A stretch of 64,000 nucleotides of DNA from Carboxylicivirga sp. M1479. GTDB lineage: Bacteria > Bacteroidota > Bacteroidia > Bacteroidales > Marinilabiliaceae. A program made the position numbers and the translations under genes. Where the stretch lies: the NCBI RefSeq assembly GCF_007097485.1, contig NZ_VKDE01000003.1, positions 124,001-188,000 of the forward strand, given 5' to 3'. Below, one piece after another: positions 63,401-64,000 of this stretch (position 1 is the first letter of the stretch; each line of letters begins with the position of its first letter). The notes beneath the pieces were generated by a model. That model was not told the DNA's origin, searched no databases, and was given only the letters and a program-made list of their open reading frames with translations.

Positions 63401-64000
63401 ACTGTTGAAATATCATTAAACAATGGAGAAACATGGATGCCGATTTATCAGCCTGAAGGAAATGAAGAGTGGGTAACAGAAACAATTAGCTTGAGGCAAT
63501 TTGTCGGACAGAAAGTTAAGCTGGCCTTTCATGCTGATGATAGAGGTGTGCAATCGTCCGGTTGGGCCATTGATAATATTAAAATGACCGGAACGTTGGA
63601 ATGGGCTGTTGTTGAACTTGTTTCAGGAAGTACACCGGTTATTCCAGGTGAATCAAGCGAATTTAAGTTGAGTATTTCACCATTTTTTCTTGAGCATGGC
63701 ATCTATCAGACTACTTTGAATATCACCTCTAATGATCCTGCAAAATCAAAGCTTTCGGTGCCGATTATAATTGATGTATTAGGCACAGGTAATGCTTTGC
63801 TTTCCGAGCTTAAGCTGGATGGTGTATTGATTGATAAGTTCAACCCAGAACAGTTTATCTATTACGTGGATATTAATGGTAGTGTGTTTCCAGCCATTGA
63901 TGTTTTGGCACAAAATCCCAATGCTGTTGTTGAACTGAGAGAACCAACCAACCTTGCGAGTGGATTTGAGGCTTTAACGGCAGAGATAAAAGTTGTATCA
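60440..64000 (+). CDS. Secreted S8 (subtilisin-like) protease with modular C-terminus, 3'-truncated by the window
   Basis: The reading frame runs open from the ATG at 60440 to the window end (at least 1187 residues). A signal peptide (cleavage near VLA-Q) is followed by a propeptide-like region (about 25-150) and the S8 catalytic domain. The triad is Asp205 in VAVIDGGVD, His261 in RHGTHVAGT and Ser438 in GTSMACPQVSGAAAL, with the oxyanion Asn in FAAGNNG. After it come a FnIII domain (QVTDLSASNIGPVSMDLQW), Ig/ASH-like repeats, a choice-of-anchor/MAM-like domain (about 900-1050) and the start of a cadherin-like beta domain (SELKLDGVLIDKFNPEQF) like that before the T9SS domain at 53419. A T9SS sorting domain is expected beyond the window. 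It is the only degradative enzyme in the second SusCD locus. Confidence 0.93.
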   Translation, partial: MIQFIKRYVKLILMATVMLLLGDSVLAQNLKGYKTGQVRIKFGQHMDNSLKGMSIQTLKSGTVATGLNEIDNLAHEYKVVKMKRIFPNAGRFEAKHRRHGLHLWYELEYAEDIDIENVLNAYNETSEVQNAEPVYEVEFYNGLNRRELKSTDATALNFPNDPKLKDQYFVYNNNEPAINGGADTYALNAWSLETGDSDVIVAVIDGGVDTSQVDLKANLWINKGEIPGNNIDDDNNGYVDDINGYNFVTGSGKLTPDMQRHGTHVAGTIGAVTNNETGIAGIAGGSGQGDGARIMSCAIFSDRSSTGATEKANVFIYAADNGAVIAQNSWGYTYPGVAEQVVLDAIDYFIDNAGYDENDRPVGPMQGGIVFFAAGNNGDYDDYYPGCYHRVRAVGASDSEDKITRFSNYGHWVDIIAPGSRILSTLGETTYSFMDGTSMACPQVSGAAALIVSKYKNKITPNEVWTRLRNSADSIEHLNEDYKGLIGTGRLNTFHALMELENDNLIPNQVTDLSASNIGPVSMDLQWTAPGRGAGNEGSVSYYELRYSEDPITADNFHQAQEFKMRHALPAGEREEINLNGLYPGKKYFIAIVAKDYYGNRSEISNVISVVAQEAPVMVLAKGEIHSINRQNGNIHTFALNVLNEGQRDLIIDPSYELTTYTGLGTGNISFNTTQLTLASGASLDIQVVYNINEDVPDGKYTANFVLNTNDPFQSEAKVPVEIFIYGDSASLIAPQSVDLGKLYAGHETTKSFNIYNDSNVEGLLVVESLELSNTDLSVNNRLPIYIMPGDSAQIDLSCLSNDVKELSSTVGLYTNQGVDVTNIAISASIVNPPVIDVVNNDMSAVVPQDESEEFVFTVSNSGADELHLDFSVSPIIYDINNNLVNPLSLQTELFSDSFLSTEFSTGWETQNDDDSQGWILSDDASSDGFIIPEHDGVYASVNDHNSGQTSYGRRDYLITPEVSLDNLTDVTLEFDSYYTGANSMLATVEISLNNGETWMPIYQPEGNEEWVTETISLRQFVGQKVKLAFHADDRGVQSSGWAIDNIKMTGTLEWAVVELVSGSTPVIPGESSEFKLSISPFFLEHGIYQTTLNITSNDPAKSKLSVPIIIDVLGTGNALLSELKLDGVLIDKFNPEQFIYYVDINGSVFPAIDVLAQNPNAVVELREPTNLASGFEALTAEIKVVS

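Overview
The window looks like chromosome of a low-GC, probably marine or sediment Bacteroidota, most likely near Marinilabiliales/Prolixibacteraceae. This is inferred from gene content: two SusC/SusD pairs, many Bacteroidota-type lipoproteins, type IX secretion (T9SS) sorting domains, TAnnTTTG-type -7 promoter boxes and DUF4407/DUF6266 proteins. No tRNA, rRNA, CRISPR array or intact insertion sequence was seen. Both ends cut through genes: a DUF4407 protein at the left and a subtilisin-family protease at the right.

Region 1 (1-6.9 kb) is sensory: a DUF4407 membrane protein overlapping a NarL-type response regulator, then two methyl-accepting chemotaxis receptors and a CheW adaptor. Receptor 1 carries two tandem CZB-like (H...CxFGKW...H) modules in its extracytoplasmic loop; receptor 2 carries a Cache sensor. 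Region 2 (7-11.4 kb) is mixed: a BetR-like HTH protein, a convergent START-domain/short-chain dehydrogenase pair and a DUF6266 protein.

Region 3 (11.5-34 kb) is a beta-glucan (laminarin-like beta-1,3/1,6-glucan) utilisation locus. It has a GH30 enzyme on the minus strand, a secreted ADP-ribosylglycohydrolase-fold lipoprotein, a one-polypeptide sensor-regulator (beta-propeller, Y_Y_Y, TM, LuxR-type HTH), SusC, SusD, a surface glycan-binding lipoprotein, GH5-CBM6, PKD-GH16, GH16 and two GH3 enzymes. Arrays of TGAG half-sites spaced about 11 bp lie upstream of susC and between GH30 and the ARH gene. They are good candidate operators for the LuxR-type regulator.

Region 4 (34.2-39.5 kb) is a tight set: a DoxX-family membrane protein, two twin-arginine Gfo/Idh/MocA oxidoreductases, a DUF1080 lipoprotein and a secreted sugar isomerase/epimerase-like TIM barrel. 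This composition matches the recently described 3-keto-glycoside route of sugar cleavage, here apparently in the periplasm and next to a glucan locus.

Region 5 (39.8-64 kb) is a second SusCD system controlled by an ECF sigma/FecR pair (its SusC has the matching STN domain). It has no glycoside hydrolase. After SusC, SusD and two small lipoproteins come three very large T9SS-sorted proteins built from shared beta-sandwich modules, and an S8 protease. A RagAB-like protein/peptide acquisition role is the best inference.

Non-coding points of interest are a 0.2-kb cluster of seven hairpins bounded by inverted and direct repeats (18.45-18.68 kb), a REP-like palindromic element (37.8 kb), and two structured elements with 13- and 16-bp perfect terminal inverted repeats directly downstream of glucanase genes.
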